64,000 nucleotides of DNA from Microbacterium oleivorans (GCF_001691565.1 NZ_MAYO01000003.1:744001-808000), one strand, 5' to 3'. Numbered from the stretch's first letter, positions 1 to 10,164 are shown. Notes: generated from the letters alone by a model not told the origin. Numbers and translations: made by a program.

Positions 1-1088
1 CAGCCCCGGGTGACGCCCGAGACGTCGGTCAGATACCCGATCCGGCCGTCCTCGTGGCGGACGACGAACGAGTCGCCGCGATCCTCGATGACGAGAGCCC
101 ACGCCGTGGGGCCCACACGGAACAGCGGAGCGCCGTTCTCGTCGACGACGTCGCGCTCGACGGGAGCCAGTGCCCAGAACGCCTGATGCGCCGACGCGGG
201 TGCCGTGGCCGGCTCGTCGTCCTCGACCGGGGCTCCGAACGGGGTCGGGTCCGGCTCGACTTCCGGTGCCGCCATCGTGAAGCGTGCATCGGAGAGAGGA
301 CGCGCGACCACAGGACGCGCGCGACGCGCGATGCGGTGAGCGGGCGCCTCCGCCCGGTGGAGGAAGTCCTCGTGGAACGGCGGGATGAACGGCGCGAAGA
401 CCGTCAGCGCGACCCCGGCCGCCATCAGGAGGACCTCGACCCACACGACCCAGCTGCTCAGCCAGACACCGGTGGCGGCACCGCGGGCGATGTTCGTCCA
501 CAGCCAGCTCAACCAGAGGACCGCGGAGACGGAGAACGCGACGGAGGCGAACTGATCGATGCCGAGCGAGCCCACACGCCGGATGCCGTCCGGCGAGAAA
601 CGGCGAAGAGTGATGAGGAACACGGCTACCGTCGGCGCGGCGATCGTCAGGACCCAGTCGATGCCGGACGTCCACACGGTTCCGCCGCCGAGGAGACGGG
701 TGAACTGGTTGTCGCCGTAGAGCGGGAAGAAGGAGAACAGGAACGCCAGGGCCCACACGCCGAGGAGCGAGACCTCGCGAAGGGAGAAGGGGCCGATGCC
801 GTACTGCGGCGGGATGTGACCCGCTCCGGATGCCGCGGCCGACGGCTCGTGCTCGACGGGTGCCGCGGGGGTCTCCGGCTCGTCGGCGACCGTCTCGGCT
901 GCGCCGGGCTCGAGAGTCTCGACCTCCGTCGCGGCTTCCGTTGAGAAGTCGTACGCCTCGGTCTCACGATCGACGCTGGGCACCTCGGTCGACGCGCTCT
1001 CCGGAGCCCGCACGACCGTGACGTCGAGGTCCTCGACGGTGCTGCCGGCGTCATCCGGCAATTCGGGGTTCGTCTTCTGGTCGGTCAC
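1..1088 (-). CDS. Membrane protein of unknown function (3' end outside window)
   Basis: I do not recognise the family. The reading frame is open from a GTG at 1088 to the window edge, about 362 codons, so the C-terminus is missing. The start is supported by an AAGGAG 5-6 nt upstream. The first ~100 residues are acidic and rich in Ala, Pro and Glu, so probably disordered. Four hydrophobic segments follow at roughly residues 113-240, including EVSLLGVWALAFLFSFF and WLSSWVVWVEVLLMAAG. The rest is soluble and ends near the edge with FVVRHEDGRIGYLTDVSGV. A TAGGAT hexamer at 1133-1128 could be its -10 box. It is transcribed in the same direction as dnaE. Confidence 0.7.
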   Translation of the reverse strand, partial: MTDQKTNPELPDDAGSTVEDLDVTVVRAPESASTEVPSVDRETEAYDFSTEAATEVETLEPGAAETVADEPETPAAPVEHEPSAAASGAGHIPPQYGIGPFSLREVSLLGVWALAFLFSFFPLYGDNQFTRLLGGGTVWTSGIDWVLTIAAPTVAVFLITLRRFSPDGIRRVGSLGIDQFASVAFSVSAVLWLSWLWTNIARGAATGVWLSSWVVWVEVLLMAAGVALTVFAPFIPPFHEDFLHRAEAPAHRIARRARPVVARPLSDARFTMAAPEVEPDPTPFGAPVEDDEPATAPASAHQAFWALAPVERDVVDENGAPLFRVGPTAWALVIEDRGDSFVVRHEDGRIGYLTDVSGVTRG

Positions 1089-1184
1089 GATGCTCCTTCC
1101 GAACAGCGCGGATCCGCGCCGCCTGCGATCCTACCTGCGTCGGCCCTGCGGATCAGCCCGCATGACACGGCCTGTCGCTCCTGC

Positions 1185-4100
1185 TCAGCCGAGGCATTGG
1201 GGACCGAGGAGACCCTTCAGCTCGCCGTACAGGTCGACGGTGACCCCCACTTGAGCCGGCACCTCGAAGACTTTCGCGACGCCGCCCTTGTGCAGCTTCA
1301 GTGTGACCTCGGTCGTCCCCGGGTGGCGGTCGAAGACCGCCGCGAGCTGGCCGATCGTCGTCTCCGTCGCCCGGTGCTCGGGCAGCAGCAGGACGAGCGG
1401 ACCCGCGGCATCCACTGATCCGAGATCCGGGATGAACGCCGACTGCCCGTGCAGGTTCCGGCCGTCATCGCGCTGCGACACTCGCCCTCGGACGACGAGG
1501 ATCGAGTCGGCTTGCAGCATCGACTGGAACTCGGCGTAGGTCTTGCCCATGAACATGACGGTGACCTCGCCGTCGAAGTCCTCGACGGTGATCATGCCGT
1601 AGGGATTGCCGCTCTGCTTCGCGACGCGGTGCTGAACACTGGTGACGAGGCCCGCGACGGTGACGATGTCGCCGTCGGAGATGTCCTCCGAGACCAGCAG
1701 GTCGTGGATCGAGGTCGACGCATGCTTGGCGAGCGGGATCTCGAGCCCGGCGAGAGGATGATCCGAGACGTACAGACCGAGCATCTCGCGCTCGAACGCG
1801 AGCTTGTCCTTCTTCGTCCATTCGGGACGTTCCGGAACCCGCGCGACCTGCTGCGGCTCGTCATCGCCCCAGAGGCTGTCGAAGTCGAACCCTACCTCGC
1901 CGTTCGCCTCGCGCCGCTTGTCGAGGACGGCCTGTTCGACCGCATCCTCGTGGATCTCCATGAGGGCGCGCCGCGTCGAGCCGAGCGAGTCGAAGGCGCC
2001 GGCCTTGATGAGCGACTCCACCGTCCGCTTATTGGCGACGTGCACGGGCACCTTGCCGAGGAAGTCGTGGAAGCTCGTGTACGGGCCGTCGGCGCGGGCA
2101 GACACGATGCCGTCGACCACGTTGGTCCCGACGTTGCGGACCGCGCCGAGGCCGAAGCGGATGTCCTCCCCGACGGCGGCGAAGAAGCGGATGGACTCCC
2201 CCACGTCGGGCGGCAGCACCTGGATGCCCATGCGGCGGCACTCGTTGAGGTACACCGCCATCTTGTCCTTCGAGTCGCCGACGCTCGTGAGAAGGGCGGC
2301 CATGTATTCGGCGGGATAGTGCGCCTTGAGGTAGGCGGTCCAGTAGGAGACGAGGCCGTACGCGGCGGAGTGGGCTTTGTTGAAGGCGTAGTCCGAGAAC
2401 GGCAGGAGGATGTCCCACAGCGACTTGATCGCCGCCTCACCGAAGCCGCGCTCCTTCATGCCGCCCGAGAAACCCTCATACTGCTTGTCGAGCTCGGACT
2501 TCTTCTTCTTACCCATCGCTCGGCGGAGGATGTCTGCTTGGCCCAGGGAGAACCCGGCCACCTTCTGCGCGATCGCCATGACCTGCTCCTGATAGATGAT
2601 CAGGCCGTAGGTCGTGTCGAGGATCTCCCGCAGCGGCTCCTCGAGCTCGGGATGGATCGGGGTGATCGGCTGCACGCCGTTCTTGCGGAGCGCGTAGTTC
2701 GTGTGCGAGTTCGCCCCCATGGGCCCGGGACGGTACAGCGCGATGACGGCCGAGATGTCCTCGAAGTTGTCGGGCTTCATGAGGCGCAGGAGCGACCGCA
2801 TCGGCCCGCCGTCGAGCTGGAACACGCCCAGCGTGTCACCGCGACTCAGGAGGTCGTACGCCGCCCGATCCTCGAGTTCGAGGTGCTCGAGGTCGAGTTC
2901 CTCTCCTCGGTTCGTCCGGATGTTGTCGAGAGCGTCCGAGATGATCGTGAGGTTTCGAAGCCCCAGGAAGTCCATCTTGATGAGCCCGAGCGTCTCGCAC
3001 GACGGGTAGTCGAACTGCGTGACGATCTGACCGTCCTGCTCGCGGCGCATGATCGGGATGATGTCGATGAGCGGTTCGCTCGACATGATGACGCCGGCGG
3101 CGTGGACGCCCCACTGGCGCTTCAGGCCCTCGAGTCCGAGGGCGCGATCGAAGACCGTCTTGGCGTCGGGGTCGGTGTCGACGAGGGAACGGAACTCGCT
3201 GGCTTCCTTGTACCGCGGGTGCTTGGCGTCGAACATGCCGCCGAGTTCCATGTCCTTGCCCATGACGGGCGGCGGCATGGCCTTCGTGAGGCGCTCGCCC
3301 ATCGAGAAAGGGAAGCCGAGGACACGACCGGCATCCTTCAGCGCCTGCTTCGACTTGATCGTGCCGTACGTCACGATCTGCGCGACGCGCTCGGAGCCGT
3401 ACTTCTCGGTCACGTAGTCGATGACCTCGCCGCGGCGCCGGTCGTCGAAGTCGACGTCGAAGTCGGGCATGGAGACGCGGTCCGGGTTCAGGAAGCGCTC
3501 GAAGATCAGGCCGTGCTCGAGCGGATCGAGGTCGGTGATGCGCATCGCGTACGCCACCATCGACCCGGCACCGGAGCCACGGCCGGGACCGACGCGGATG
3601 CCGTTGTCCTTCGCCCAGTTGATGAAGTCGGCGACGACGAGGAAGTACCCCGGGAAGCCCATCTGCAGGATGATGCCGGTCTCGTACTCGGCCTGCTTCC
3701 GGACACGGTCCGGGATGCCGCCCGGGTAGCGGTAGTGCAGCCCGGCCTCGACCTCCTTGATGAGCCAGCTGTCCTCGGTCTCGCCGTCCGGCACGGGGAA
3801 GCGCGGCATGTAGTTGGCGGAGGTGTTGAACTCCACCTCGCAGCGTTCGGCGATCAGGAGGGTGTTGTCGCACGCCTCGGGGTGGTCCCGGAAGAGCTGA
3901 CGCATCTCCTGCGCGGTCTTGATGTAGTACCCGTCGCCGTCGAACTTGAAGCGGTTGGGGTCGTCGAGCGTCGAACCGGACTGGACGCACAGGAGCGCCT
4001 CGTGCGCGTCCGCCTCGTGCTGGTGCGTGTAGTGGGAATCGTTGGTCGCGACGAGCGGGATGCCGAGATCCTTCGACAGCCGGATGAGGTCGGTCATGAC

Positions 4101-4703
4101 GCGGCGCTCGATCGAGAGGCCGTGGTCCATGATCTCGGCGAAGTAGTTCTCCTTGCCGAAGATGTCCTGGAACTCGGCCGCCGCGGCGCGTGCGGCGTCG
4201 TACTGCCCGAGGCGCAGGCGGGTCTGCACCTCGCCGGACGGACACCCCGTCGTGGCGATGAGGCCCTTGCCGTACGTCTGCAGCAGTTCGCGGTCCATCC
4301 GCGGCTTGAAGTAGTAGCCCTCGATGCTCGAGAGCGAGCTCAACCGGAAGAGGTTGTGCATACCCTCCGTGCTCTGGCTCCACATCGTCATGTGGGTGTA
4401 AGCACCCGACCCCGAGACGTCGTCGCTCTTCTGGTCGGGCGATCCCCACGCCACGCGAGACTTGTCGCTGCGGTGCGTGCCAGGGGTGACGTAGGCCTCG
4501 AGTCCGACGATCGGTTTGACACCAGCCGCCTTCGCGGCTCGGTAGAACTCGAAGGCCGCGAATGTGTTGCCGTGGTCGGTGACGGCGATCGCCGGCATCC
4601 CGTAATCGGCGGCCGCCTGCGTCATCGCTCCGATCTTGGCGGCCCCGTCGAGCATCGAGTATTCGCTGTGGACGTGCAGATGAACGAAGGAGTCGGATGC
4701 CAC
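1185..4703 (-). CDS. dnaE: DNA polymerase III subunit alpha (DnaE1 type)
   Basis: Replicative DNA polymerase, 1172 aa, a normal length for DnaE. The N-terminus is a PHP domain, with HVHSEYS at about residues 10-16 and TDHGN near 42-46. In actinobacterial DnaE1 this domain carries 3'-5' proofreading activity. The palm motif PDFDVDFDD lies at 413-421, which places two catalytic aspartates at D414 and D416. The third acidic site is in the KMDFLGLR motif. An OB-fold (GDIVTVAGLVTSVQHR) sits near residue 1000. The start is GTG at 4703; the ATG at 4707 is in another frame. The gene stands alone and is divergent from the NUDIX gene. Confidence 0.97.
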   Translation of the reverse strand: MASDSFVHLHVHSEYSMLDGAAKIGAMTQAAADYGMPAIAVTDHGNTFAAFEFYRAAKAAGVKPIVGLEAYVTPGTHRSDKSRVAWGSPDQKSDDVSGSGAYTHMTMWSQSTEGMHNLFRLSSLSSIEGYYFKPRMDRELLQTYGKGLIATTGCPSGEVQTRLRLGQYDAARAAAAEFQDIFGKENYFAEIMDHGLSIERRVMTDLIRLSKDLGIPLVATNDSHYTHQHEADAHEALLCVQSGSTLDDPNRFKFDGDGYYIKTAQEMRQLFRDHPEACDNTLLIAERCEVEFNTSANYMPRFPVPDGETEDSWLIKEVEAGLHYRYPGGIPDRVRKQAEYETGIILQMGFPGYFLVVADFINWAKDNGIRVGPGRGSGAGSMVAYAMRITDLDPLEHGLIFERFLNPDRVSMPDFDVDFDDRRRGEVIDYVTEKYGSERVAQIVTYGTIKSKQALKDAGRVLGFPFSMGERLTKAMPPPVMGKDMELGGMFDAKHPRYKEASEFRSLVDTDPDAKTVFDRALGLEGLKRQWGVHAAGVIMSSEPLIDIIPIMRREQDGQIVTQFDYPSCETLGLIKMDFLGLRNLTIISDALDNIRTNRGEELDLEHLELEDRAAYDLLSRGDTLGVFQLDGGPMRSLLRLMKPDNFEDISAVIALYRPGPMGANSHTNYALRKNGVQPITPIHPELEEPLREILDTTYGLIIYQEQVMAIAQKVAGFSLGQADILRRAMGKKKKSELDKQYEGFSGGMKERGFGEAAIKSLWDILLPFSDYAFNKAHSAAYGLVSYWTAYLKAHYPAEYMAALLTSVGDSKDKMAVYLNECRRMGIQVLPPDVGESIRFFAAVGEDIRFGLGAVRNVGTNVVDGIVSARADGPYTSFHDFLGKVPVHVANKRTVESLIKAGAFDSLGSTRRALMEIHEDAVEQAVLDKRREANGEVGFDFDSLWGDDEPQQVARVPERPEWTKKDKLAFEREMLGLYVSDHPLAGLEIPLAKHASTSIHDLLVSEDISDGDIVTVAGLVTSVQHRVAKQSGNPYGMITVEDFDGEVTVMFMGKTYAEFQSMLQADSILVVRGRVSQRDDGRNLHGQSAFIPDLGSVDAAGPLVLLLPEHRATETTIGQLAAVFDRHPGTTEVTLKLHKGGVAKVFEVPAQVGVTVDLYGELKGLLGPQCLG

Positions 4704-4738
4704 CCATCGAGTCTACGTTCCGGTTCCGACACGGCGCC

Positions 4739-4744
4739 TAGGCT
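4739..4744 (+). promoter_or_regulatory. -10 box for a leaderless NUDIX transcript
   Basis: TAGGCT lies 7 nt before the ATG at 4752. It fits the TANNNT -10 consensus, and at this distance transcription would start at or next to the start codon. No Shine-Dalgarno sequence is visible between them. Confidence 0.5.
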
Positions 4745-4751
4745 GGTCGAC

Positions 4752-5225
4752 ATGACCACCCCCGAGTTCGTCCTCGCCCTCCGCGAGAAGATCGGCACCG
4801 CCCCGCTCCCCCTCGTCGGGGTCACCGCGATCGTCTTCCGCGACGAGAAGGTCCTGCTCGGCAAGCGCGCGGACAACGGCGAGTGGCAGGCGGTCTCGGG
4901 GATCGTCGAGCCCGGCGAGGAGCCCGCCGACACCGCCGTCCGGGAATGCCTCGAGGAGGCGGGCGTCGTCGTCCGCGCGACGCGACTGGCCGCCGTGCAG
5001 CAGATCCCCCGCATCGTCTACGAGAACGGCGACGAGGTCGACTACCTCGATCTCGTCTTCCGGTGCGACTGGGTCTCGGGCGATCCGCATCCCGCCGACG
5101 GCGAGCTGACCGAGGTCGGCTGGTACGGCCTGGGCGAACTGGTCGAGGTCGATCAGACGCACGTCCGCAAGATCGCGCTCGCCATCGCAGAGGACGATCC
5201 CGCGACGTTCGCCGGCGGTCGCTGA
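4752..5225 (+). CDS. NUDIX hydrolase
   Basis: Predicted nucleoside-diphosphate-X pyrophosphohydrolase of 157 aa. The full Nudix box is present at residues 50-72: G-x5-E-x7-RECLEEAGV, with the Mg2+-binding REUxEE core intact. The substrate cannot be read from sequence; 8-oxo-dGTP, ADP-ribose or a coenzyme diphosphate are all possible. The frame stays open far upstream on this strand, antisense to dnaE. The ATG at 4752 is chosen because the TAGGCT promoter lies just before it and the domain starts about 20 residues in. It is convergent with the pseudouridine synthase. Confidence 0.9.
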   Translation: MTTPEFVLALREKIGTAPLPLVGVTAIVFRDEKVLLGKRADNGEWQAVSGIVEPGEEPADTAVRECLEEAGVVVRATRLAAVQQIPRIVYENGDEVDYLDLVFRCDWVSGDPHPADGELTEVGWYGLGELVEVDQTHVRKIALAIAEDDPATFAGGR

Positions 5226-5246
5226 GTCCGACCGACCGCGAGGACC

Positions 5247-6167
5247 TCACTGATCGCGGAGGATCTCCAGCGCTCCGGCCAGATCCGCCGGGTAGTCCGA
5301 GCGGAAGGTGACCCAGTCCCCCGTCGCCGGGTGCGCGAACGACAGCTCGTGGGCGTGGAGCCACTGACGCGTGAGCCCCAGGCGCTGCGCCAGGGTCGGG
5401 TCTCCCCCGTAGAGCGGATCGCCGACGCAGGGATGCCGGTGCGCGGCCATGTGCACGCGGATCTGGTGCGTGCGGCCGGTCTCGAGGTGCACCTCGAGCA
5501 GCGAGGCCCGAGGGAACGCCTCGAGGGTCTCGTAGTGCGTCACCGAGTCCTTGCCGTCGGGGATGACGGCGAACTTCCAGGAGTGGTTCGGGTGGCGGCC
5601 GATCGGCGCGTCGATCGTGCCGACGAGGGGGTCGGGGTGCCCCTGCACGACCGTGTGATAGACCTTGTCGACCTCGCGCTCCTTGAACGCGCGCTTGAGC
5701 GCCGTGTAGGCGCGCTCGGTCTTCGCCACGACCATCAGGCCGCTCGTCCCGACGTCGAGCCGGTGGACCACGCCCTGGCGCTCGGGAGCCCCGGAGGTCG
5801 CGATGCGGAAGCCGGCAGCCGCGAGTGCACCGACGACCGTCGGACCCTCCCACCCGAGCGACGGGTGAGCGGCGACGCCGGCGGGCTTGTCCACCACGAC
5901 GATCTCGTCGTCGTCATGGATGATGCCGAGGTCCGGCACGGCGATCGGCACGATCTCGGGCGCGCGCTTGTCTTCCCAGTCGACCTGCAGCCATGCTCCG
6001 GCGACGAGCTTGTCGGACTTGCCGACGGTCCGAGCGTCGAGCTGCACCCCGCCCGCCTCGGCGACCTCGGCGGCGAAGGTCCGCGAGAATCCGAGCAGCT
6101 TCGCAAGCGCGGCATCGACACGCGTACCGTCCAGCCCGTCGGGGACGGGAAGACTACGGCTGGGCAT
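5247..6167 (-). CDS. RluA/RluD-family pseudouridine synthase
   Basis: Predicted to isomerise uridine to pseudouridine in rRNA, 306 aa. An N-terminal S4-like RNA-binding region covers roughly residues 10-65. The catalytic motif HRLDVGTSG is at 135-143, with D138 as the nucleophile. The later [10 protein letters not shown] motif is also present. The frame could start at 6239, but that leader is basic and non-homologous. The ATG at 6167 begins [11 protein letters not shown], typical of the family, and overlaps the end of lspA by 14 nt. The lspA-rluD order is common in bacteria and suggests one operon with lspA and perhaps divIVA. Confidence 0.93.
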   Translation of the reverse strand: MPSRSLPVPDGLDGTRVDAALAKLLGFSRTFAAEVAEAGGVQLDARTVGKSDKLVAGAWLQVDWEDKRAPEIVPIAVPDLGIIHDDDEIVVVDKPAGVAAHPSLGWEGPTVVGALAAAGFRIATSGAPERQGVVHRLDVGTSGLMVVAKTERAYTALKRAFKEREVDKVYHTVVQGHPDPLVGTIDAPIGRHPNHSWKFAVIPDGKDSVTHYETLEAFPRASLLEVHLETGRTHQIRVHMAAHRHPCVGDPLYGGDPTLAQRLGLTRQWLHAHELSFAHPATGDWVTFRSDYPADLAGALEILRDQ

Positions 6168-6771
6168 GAGGGTCTGGCGGCGTCGTGGCGTCAGCGTCTG
6201 CATCCGTCGGAGCCGCGGCGCGCGCGGCATCCTTCTCACGGGTTCCGTCGAAGCGGAGTCCGATGAGGACCAGGATCGCCACGGCGATCATCATCGTGAC
6301 GATGAACATGTCGGCGACGTTGTAGATCGCCGACGGGAACCACAGCCACAGCCAGGGCGTGTGGATGAAGTCCACGACGTGTCCGACGAGGAAACCGGGT
6401 GCGCGCAGCAGGCGATCGGTGAGGTTCCCGAGGATGCCGCCCAGCAGCAGTCCGAGCACGACGGCCCAGGCTCGGGTGCGCACACGGGTGATGCCCAGCG
6501 CGACGATCGCGATCGCGGCTGCGGCGAGGACGAGGGTGAAGACCCAGGTCACTCCCTCGCCGAGCGAGAACGCCGCGCCCGGATTGAACGTCAGATAAAG
6601 CTGGAGGAAGTCCCCGATGACGGGCACAGCCTGCCGTTCGGGCAGGTTCTCCAACGCGAGGTACTTCGTGAACTGGTCAGCGGCCAGCACCAGCACCGCG
6701 AGGATCGCGATGGTGGTGCCGGCCGCTGCTGCGCGCAGTGTCGTCCGCGCCGCGGACGTTCGGCTCGACAA
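6154..6771 (-). CDS. lspA: Lipoprotein signal peptidase (signal peptidase II)
   Basis: Aspartyl protease of the inner membrane that removes signal peptides from diacylated prolipoproteins; 205 aa. Membrane segments are visible around residues 20-31, 76-95, 101-115 and 155-173. The catalytic aspartates lie in [10 protein letters not shown] (D119) and NVADMFI (D154), both conserved in the family. The tail after residue ~180 is a variable Ala/Asp/Pro-rich extension. The only plausible start is TTG at 6771, 11 nt after the divIVA stop, with no clear ribosome binding site, so it is probably coupled to divIVA translation. The lipoprotein at 58929 would be a substrate. Confidence 0.93.
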   Translation of the reverse strand: MSSRTSAARTTLRAAAAGTTIAILAVLVLAADQFTKYLALENLPERQAVPVIGDFLQLYLTFNPGAAFSLGEGVTWVFTLVLAAAAIAIVALGITRVRTRAWAVVLGLLLGGILGNLTDRLLRAPGFLVGHVVDFIHTPWLWLWFPSAIYNVADMFIVTMMIAVAILVLIGLRFDGTREKDAARAAAPTDADADATTPPDPHAQP

Positions 6772-6782
6772 TGTGCGAATGG

Positions 6783-7397
6783 TCAGGACGCGGGGATGGG
6801 CGTGGAGCCCGACGTTCCGGCGACGTCCAGGTCGCGGAGCTTGTCCTCGATGAAACCGCGCAGCTGAACGCGGTAGTCGCGCTCGAACTGACGCAGCTCG
6901 CTGATGCGGCTTTCGAGCGTGCCACGCTCGCTCTCGAGGCGGGTGATCTCGTCGCGTGCCTTCGAGCGGGCGTCGTTGAGGATGGCGTCGGCCTCGGCCT
7001 GCGCCTCGGAGATGAGCTTCTCCTTCTGCGCCTTGCCTTCGGCCACGTGCTCGTCGTGCAGACGCTGCGCGAGCTCGATGATCCCGGCGGATGCGGCGGC
7101 CGGGGCGGCGTTCGCCGCGACGGGGGCCTCAGCCGGCTCGGCGGGAGCGGAAACCTCTTCGACGACTTGGGTCTCGGGGGCGGCTTCGGCCTCGGGAGCG
7201 GACTCCTGTGCGGCGGGGGTCTCGCCGGACTCGTAGGCGGCGAGCTTCGCCTTCAATTCCTCGTTCTCGGCGATGGTCTTGCGCCACTCGATGACGATCT
7301 CGTCCAGGAAGTCGTCGACCTCGTCGGGGTCGAAGCCCTCCTTGAAGCGAACATGCTGGAACTGCTTGGTGACGACGTCTTCGGGAGTCAAAGGCAT
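6783..7397 (-). CDS. divIVA: DivIVA/Wag31 polar growth protein
   Basis: Coiled-coil protein that recognises curved membrane at the poles and septum and organises polar cell-wall growth in actinobacteria; 204 aa. The N-terminus has the DivIVA membrane-binding signature (LTPEDVVTKQFQHVRFKEG, then a coiled coil from about residue 27). A low-complexity Ala/Glu/Pro linker spans about 72-118. A second long coiled coil follows at about 122-190. The start is ATG at 7397 with GAGGAAAG upstream. It is the last gene of the yggT-sepF-yggS-ftsZ string, as in mycobacteria. Mycobacterial Wag31 is a target of PASTA kinases, so the kinase at 26634 may act on it; that is inference. Confidence 0.95.
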   Translation of the reverse strand: MPLTPEDVVTKQFQHVRFKEGFDPDEVDDFLDEIVIEWRKTIAENEELKAKLAAYESGETPAAQESAPEAEAAPETQVVEEVSAPAEPAEAPVAANAAPAAASAGIIELAQRLHDEHVAEGKAQKEKLISEAQAEADAILNDARSKARDEITRLESERGTLESRISELRQFERDYRVQLRGFIEDKLRDLDVAGTSGSTPIPAS

Positions 7398-7471
7398 GTG
7401 TCTTTCCTCTTTCGGGGCTCAGGGGGCGGGCCGGTCAATGAAGACCCGCGAGGCGCGAGCCGTACCCCGAC

Positions 7472-7477
7472 AGCATA
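7472..7477 (-). promoter_or_regulatory. Possible -10 box for divIVA
   Basis: The 114-nt gap between yggT and divIVA holds TATGCT on the minus strand about 75 nt before the divIVA ATG. No convincing -35 box is visible at 16-18 nt, so this is only a candidate. Confidence 0.3.
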
Positions 7478-7511
7478 GTCCGCGGCTGTCACGGGTGCGA
7501 CGACGGCGAGG

Positions 7512-7814
7512 TCAGTATCGGCTCAACACCTGCGTGATGGACAGCAGCACGAAGCAGATCAGCATCGTGATAGGGAACGCGAGGTCCAGCGCGATCGGTC
7601 CGATGCGCAGCGGGGGGATGAAGCGGCGGAAGAATTTGATGGGCGGGTCCGTCACAGTGAACACGACTTCCGCCACGACGAGCCAGCCGCCGCGGGGACG
7701 CCACTCCCGATTGAACATCGGGATGTACTCCAGAACCAGACGTGCCAGGAGGAACAGCACGTAGATGAGCAGGAGCGCGTTGAGGATCCCGGCGATGAGG
7801 CCGATGACCGACAC
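7512..7814 (-). CDS. YggT family membrane protein
   Basis: Small integral membrane protein of 100 aa. It has two hydrophobic stretches, residues 3-28 and about 76-95, joined by an amphipathic loop containing TDPPIKFFRRFIPPLRIGP, the YggT hallmark. The function is not established; the family sits next to sepF and divIVA throughout the actinobacteria and is linked to division or osmotic stress. The start is GTG at 7814, 4 nt after the sepF stop, which indicates cotranslation. Confidence 0.9.
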   Translation of the reverse strand: MSVIGLIAGILNALLLIYVLFLLARLVLEYIPMFNREWRPRGGWLVVAEVVFTVTDPPIKFFRRFIPPLRIGPIALDLAFPITMLICFVLLSITQVLSRY

Positions 7815-7818
7815 GGCG

Positions 7819-8274
7819 TCAGTGGGTGAAGGGGGTGGAGTCCGTGTCGCCCTGGGCGATCGCGCCCTCGCCGGACACGGCGACGTTCTCCGGCGAGAGC
7901 AGGAAGACCTTGCTCGTCACGCGTTCGATACGTCCGTACAGACCCAGCGACAGACCGCTCGCGAAGTCGATGAGGCGGCGCGCGTCGGCGTCGCTCATCT
8001 GCGAGAGGTTGATGATGATCGGGATGCCGTCGCGGAAGTTCTCTGCGATCGCCTGCGCGTCGCGGTACTGCTTCGGGTGGACCGTGACGATCTCGCTCAC
8101 CGTCGTCGGGGCGGGCTGACGGACGACGGCGGGACGGTGGATGGGCGTCACCGGCGCGGTCTTGTTCTCGACCTGCTTCTCCCGGCTCTCGCGGCGGGGA
8201 GCCGGCTCTTCGTAGACCTCTTCCTCGTCGGCGAGGCCCAGGTACACCATGGTCTTCTTGAGCGGGTTCGACAT
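7819..8274 (-). CDS. sepF: Cell division protein SepF
   Basis: FtsZ membrane anchor and Z-ring stabiliser, 151 aa. The N-terminus [14 protein letters not shown] is the amphipathic membrane-binding helix. An acidic/basic linker (about 15-65) leads to the conserved SepF core from about residue 72 ([20 protein letters not shown]) to [11 protein letters not shown]. The frame continues upstream to 8415, but the ATG at 8274 has GGAGG 7 nt before it and gives the canonical N-terminus. Actinobacteria lack FtsA, and SepF is the main FtsZ anchor there, which fits its place downstream of ftsZ and yggS. Confidence 0.95.
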   Translation of the reverse strand: MSNPLKKTMVYLGLADEEEVYEEPAPRRESREKQVENKTAPVTPIHRPAVVRQPAPTTVSEIVTVHPKQYRDAQAIAENFRDGIPIIINLSQMSDADARRLIDFASGLSLGLYGRIERVTSKVFLLSPENVAVSGEGAIAQGDTDSTPFTH

Positions 8275-8306
8275 CGCATCCTCCGTATTGCTCGTCTGTG
8301 ACGAGG

Positions 8307-8996
8307 CTATCCGTGCACGGGCCTCGGGCCCGTGATTGCCGAACCGATCCGCAGGTGTGTCGCACCCGCTGCGATCGCTTCGACGAAGTCGCCGGTCATC
8401 CCGGCGGAGATCCACGTGGCATCCGGCACGATCGTGCGGACGCGGTCGGCGTAGGAGGCCAGGCGCTCGAAGGCGGGCGCAGGCTCCTCACCCAGGGGGG
8501 CGACGGCCATGACGCCGCGCAGGCGGAGCGACGGGCACGTCGCGGCGACGTGCTCGGCGAGCTCGGCCACACCCGCCGGGGCGACTCCCCCGCGCCCCGG
8601 ATCGTCGGTCAGATTGACCTGGATGAGGACATCGAGAATGTCGGTGTCGACATCCTCGGACCGCGCGGCGTGCAGCGCGTCGGCGAGACGGGAACGGTCG
8701 AGCGAATGCACGGCATCCGCATCGCGTCGCACCGCACGGGCCTTGTTCGTCTGGGCCTGTCCGATGTAATGCCACCGGACCGGGTCCCCGGCATAGGCCT
8801 CGCGCTTCGCGGTGAGCTCCTGCTGGCGGTTCTCCCCGACGTCGGCCACACCGAGGCGGGAGAGGTCCTGAACCAGGTCGACCGGGTGGAACTTCGTGAC
8901 GACGATGCGGGTGATCCCCGAAGGATCGCGGCCCGCCGACCGAGCGGCATCCGAGATGCGCGCGTCGATGTCGGCGAGCCGCGAACGCAGATCCAC
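8307..8996 (-). CDS. YggS family pyridoxal phosphate-binding protein
   Basis: PLP homeostasis protein (YggS/PROSC/PLPBP family), 229 aa. It folds like alanine racemase but has no known catalytic activity. The PLP lysine is in VTKFHP at about residue 35. The family motifs [20 protein letters not shown] and LRLRGVMA, and the phosphate-binding THLRIGSAI, are all present. The start is GTG at 8996, 7 nt after the ftsZ stop, so it is translated in the ftsZ operon. This ftsZ-yggS-sepF order is standard in actinobacteria. Confidence 0.93.
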   Translation of the reverse strand: MDLRSRLADIDARISDAARSAGRDPSGITRIVVTKFHPVDLVQDLSRLGVADVGENRQQELTAKREAYAGDPVRWHYIGQAQTNKARAVRRDADAVHSLDRSRLADALHAARSEDVDTDILDVLIQVNLTDDPGRGGVAPAGVAELAEHVAATCPSLRLRGVMAVAPLGEEPAPAFERLASYADRVRTIVPDATWISAGMTGDFVEAIAAGATHLRIGSAITGPRPVHG

Positions 8997-9003
8997 GAGC
9001 CTG

Positions 9004-10164
9004 TTACTTCAGGAAATCGGGGATGTCGAGGTCGTCGTCGCCGAATGCCGAGTCGTAGTCGCTCGACGAGGACGACGCCGAGACGGACACCGACTCGCGC
9101 GAGCCGGCGTTCTCGGCGGCTGCGAGGTCGCGAGCCACCGTGTCGGCCGGCAGCGGCGGCAGGACCGGGGCGGATGCCGGGCGGCTCGCCGTGATCGGCT
9201 CGACCTTCACCTGGGGCTCGCCCCCGTCGAAGCCTGCCGCGATGACCGTGACGCGCACCTCGTCGCCGAGGGTGTCGTCGATGACGGTACCGAAGATGAT
9301 GTTGGCCTCGGGGTGCGCGGCTTCCTTGACCAGCTGAGCCGCGTCGTTGATCTCGAAGATGCCGAGATTCGAGCCGCCCTGGATCGACAGCAGCACGCCG
9401 TGCGCACCCTCGATCGAGGCCTCGAGCAGCGGGGACTCGACCGCGAGCTCGGCGGCCTTGATGGCGCGGTCGGCACCGCGCGCGGACCCGATCCCCATGA
9501 GCGCGGATCCCGCGCCCTGCATGACCGACTTGACGTCGGCGAAGTCGAGGTTGATGAGACCCGGGGTGGTGATGAGGTCGGTGATGCCCTGGACACCGGC
9601 GAGGAGGACCTGGTCGGCCGTGGCGAACGCCTCGATCATCGAGATGCCGCGGTCGCTGATCTCGAGGAGACGGTCGTTCGGGACGACGATGAGGGTGTCG
9701 ACCTCTTCCTTCAGCTTCGAGACGCCGGACTCGGCCTGGGTCTGACGGCGGCGTCCTTCGAAGGAGAAGGGCTTGGTCACGACACCGATCGTGAGGGCGC
9801 CGATCGACTTCGCGATCCGCGCGACGACGGGAGCGCCACCCGTGCCGGTGCCACCGCCCTCACCTGCGGTCACGAAGACCATGTCGGCGCCGGCGAGGGC
9901 CTCTTCGATCTCCTCGGCGTGATCCTCGGCGGCGCGTCGGCCGACCTCGGGATCGGCGCCGGCGCCCAGACCACGGGTCAGTTCACGACCCACGTCCAGC
10001 TTGATGTCGGCGTCGCTCATGAGCAGCGCCTGGGCGTCCGTGTTGACGGCGATGAACTCGACGCCGCGAAGGCCGAGCTCGATCATGCGGTTGACGGCGT
10101 TGACACCGCCACCGCCCACGCCAACGACCTTGATCACAGCAAGGTAGTTCTGGTTCTGGCTCAC
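9004..10164 (-). CDS. ftsZ: Cell division GTPase FtsZ
   Basis: Tubulin-like GTPase that forms the Z ring; 386 aa. The nucleotide-binding start [17 protein letters not shown] is at 11-27 and the tubulin signature GGGTGTG at 103-109. The T7 loop ([13 protein letters not shown]) supplies the GTPase aspartates. A linker of about 65 residues separates the core from the C-terminal peptide DLDIPDFLK, which binds SepF and FtsW in relatives. The start is GTG at 10164 with GGAG 6 nt upstream. The 157-nt gap before it holds an inverted repeat and probably ftsZ's own promoters. Confidence 0.98.
   Translation of the reverse strand: MSQNQNYLAVIKVVGVGGGGVNAVNRMIELGLRGVEFIAVNTDAQALLMSDADIKLDVGRELTRGLGAGADPEVGRRAAEDHAEEIEEALAGADMVFVTAGEGGGTGTGGAPVVARIAKSIGALTIGVVTKPFSFEGRRRQTQAESGVSKLKEEVDTLIVVPNDRLLEISDRGISMIEAFATADQVLLAGVQGITDLITTPGLINLDFADVKSVMQGAGSALMGIGSARGADRAIKAAELAVESPLLEASIEGAHGVLLSIQGGSNLGIFEINDAAQLVKEAAHPEANIIFGTVIDDTLGDEVRVTVIAAGFDGGEPQVKVEPITASRPASAPVLPPLPADTVARDLAAAENAGSRESVSVSASSSSSDYDSAFGDDDLDIPDFLK

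Noticed and set aside
1449..4703. Very long plus-strand open frame antisense to dnaE
   Set aside because: Its product is low-complexity, rich in Arg, Asp, Val and Gly, and lacks motifs. It arises because GC-rich codons leave few stops on the other strand; dnaE is certain.
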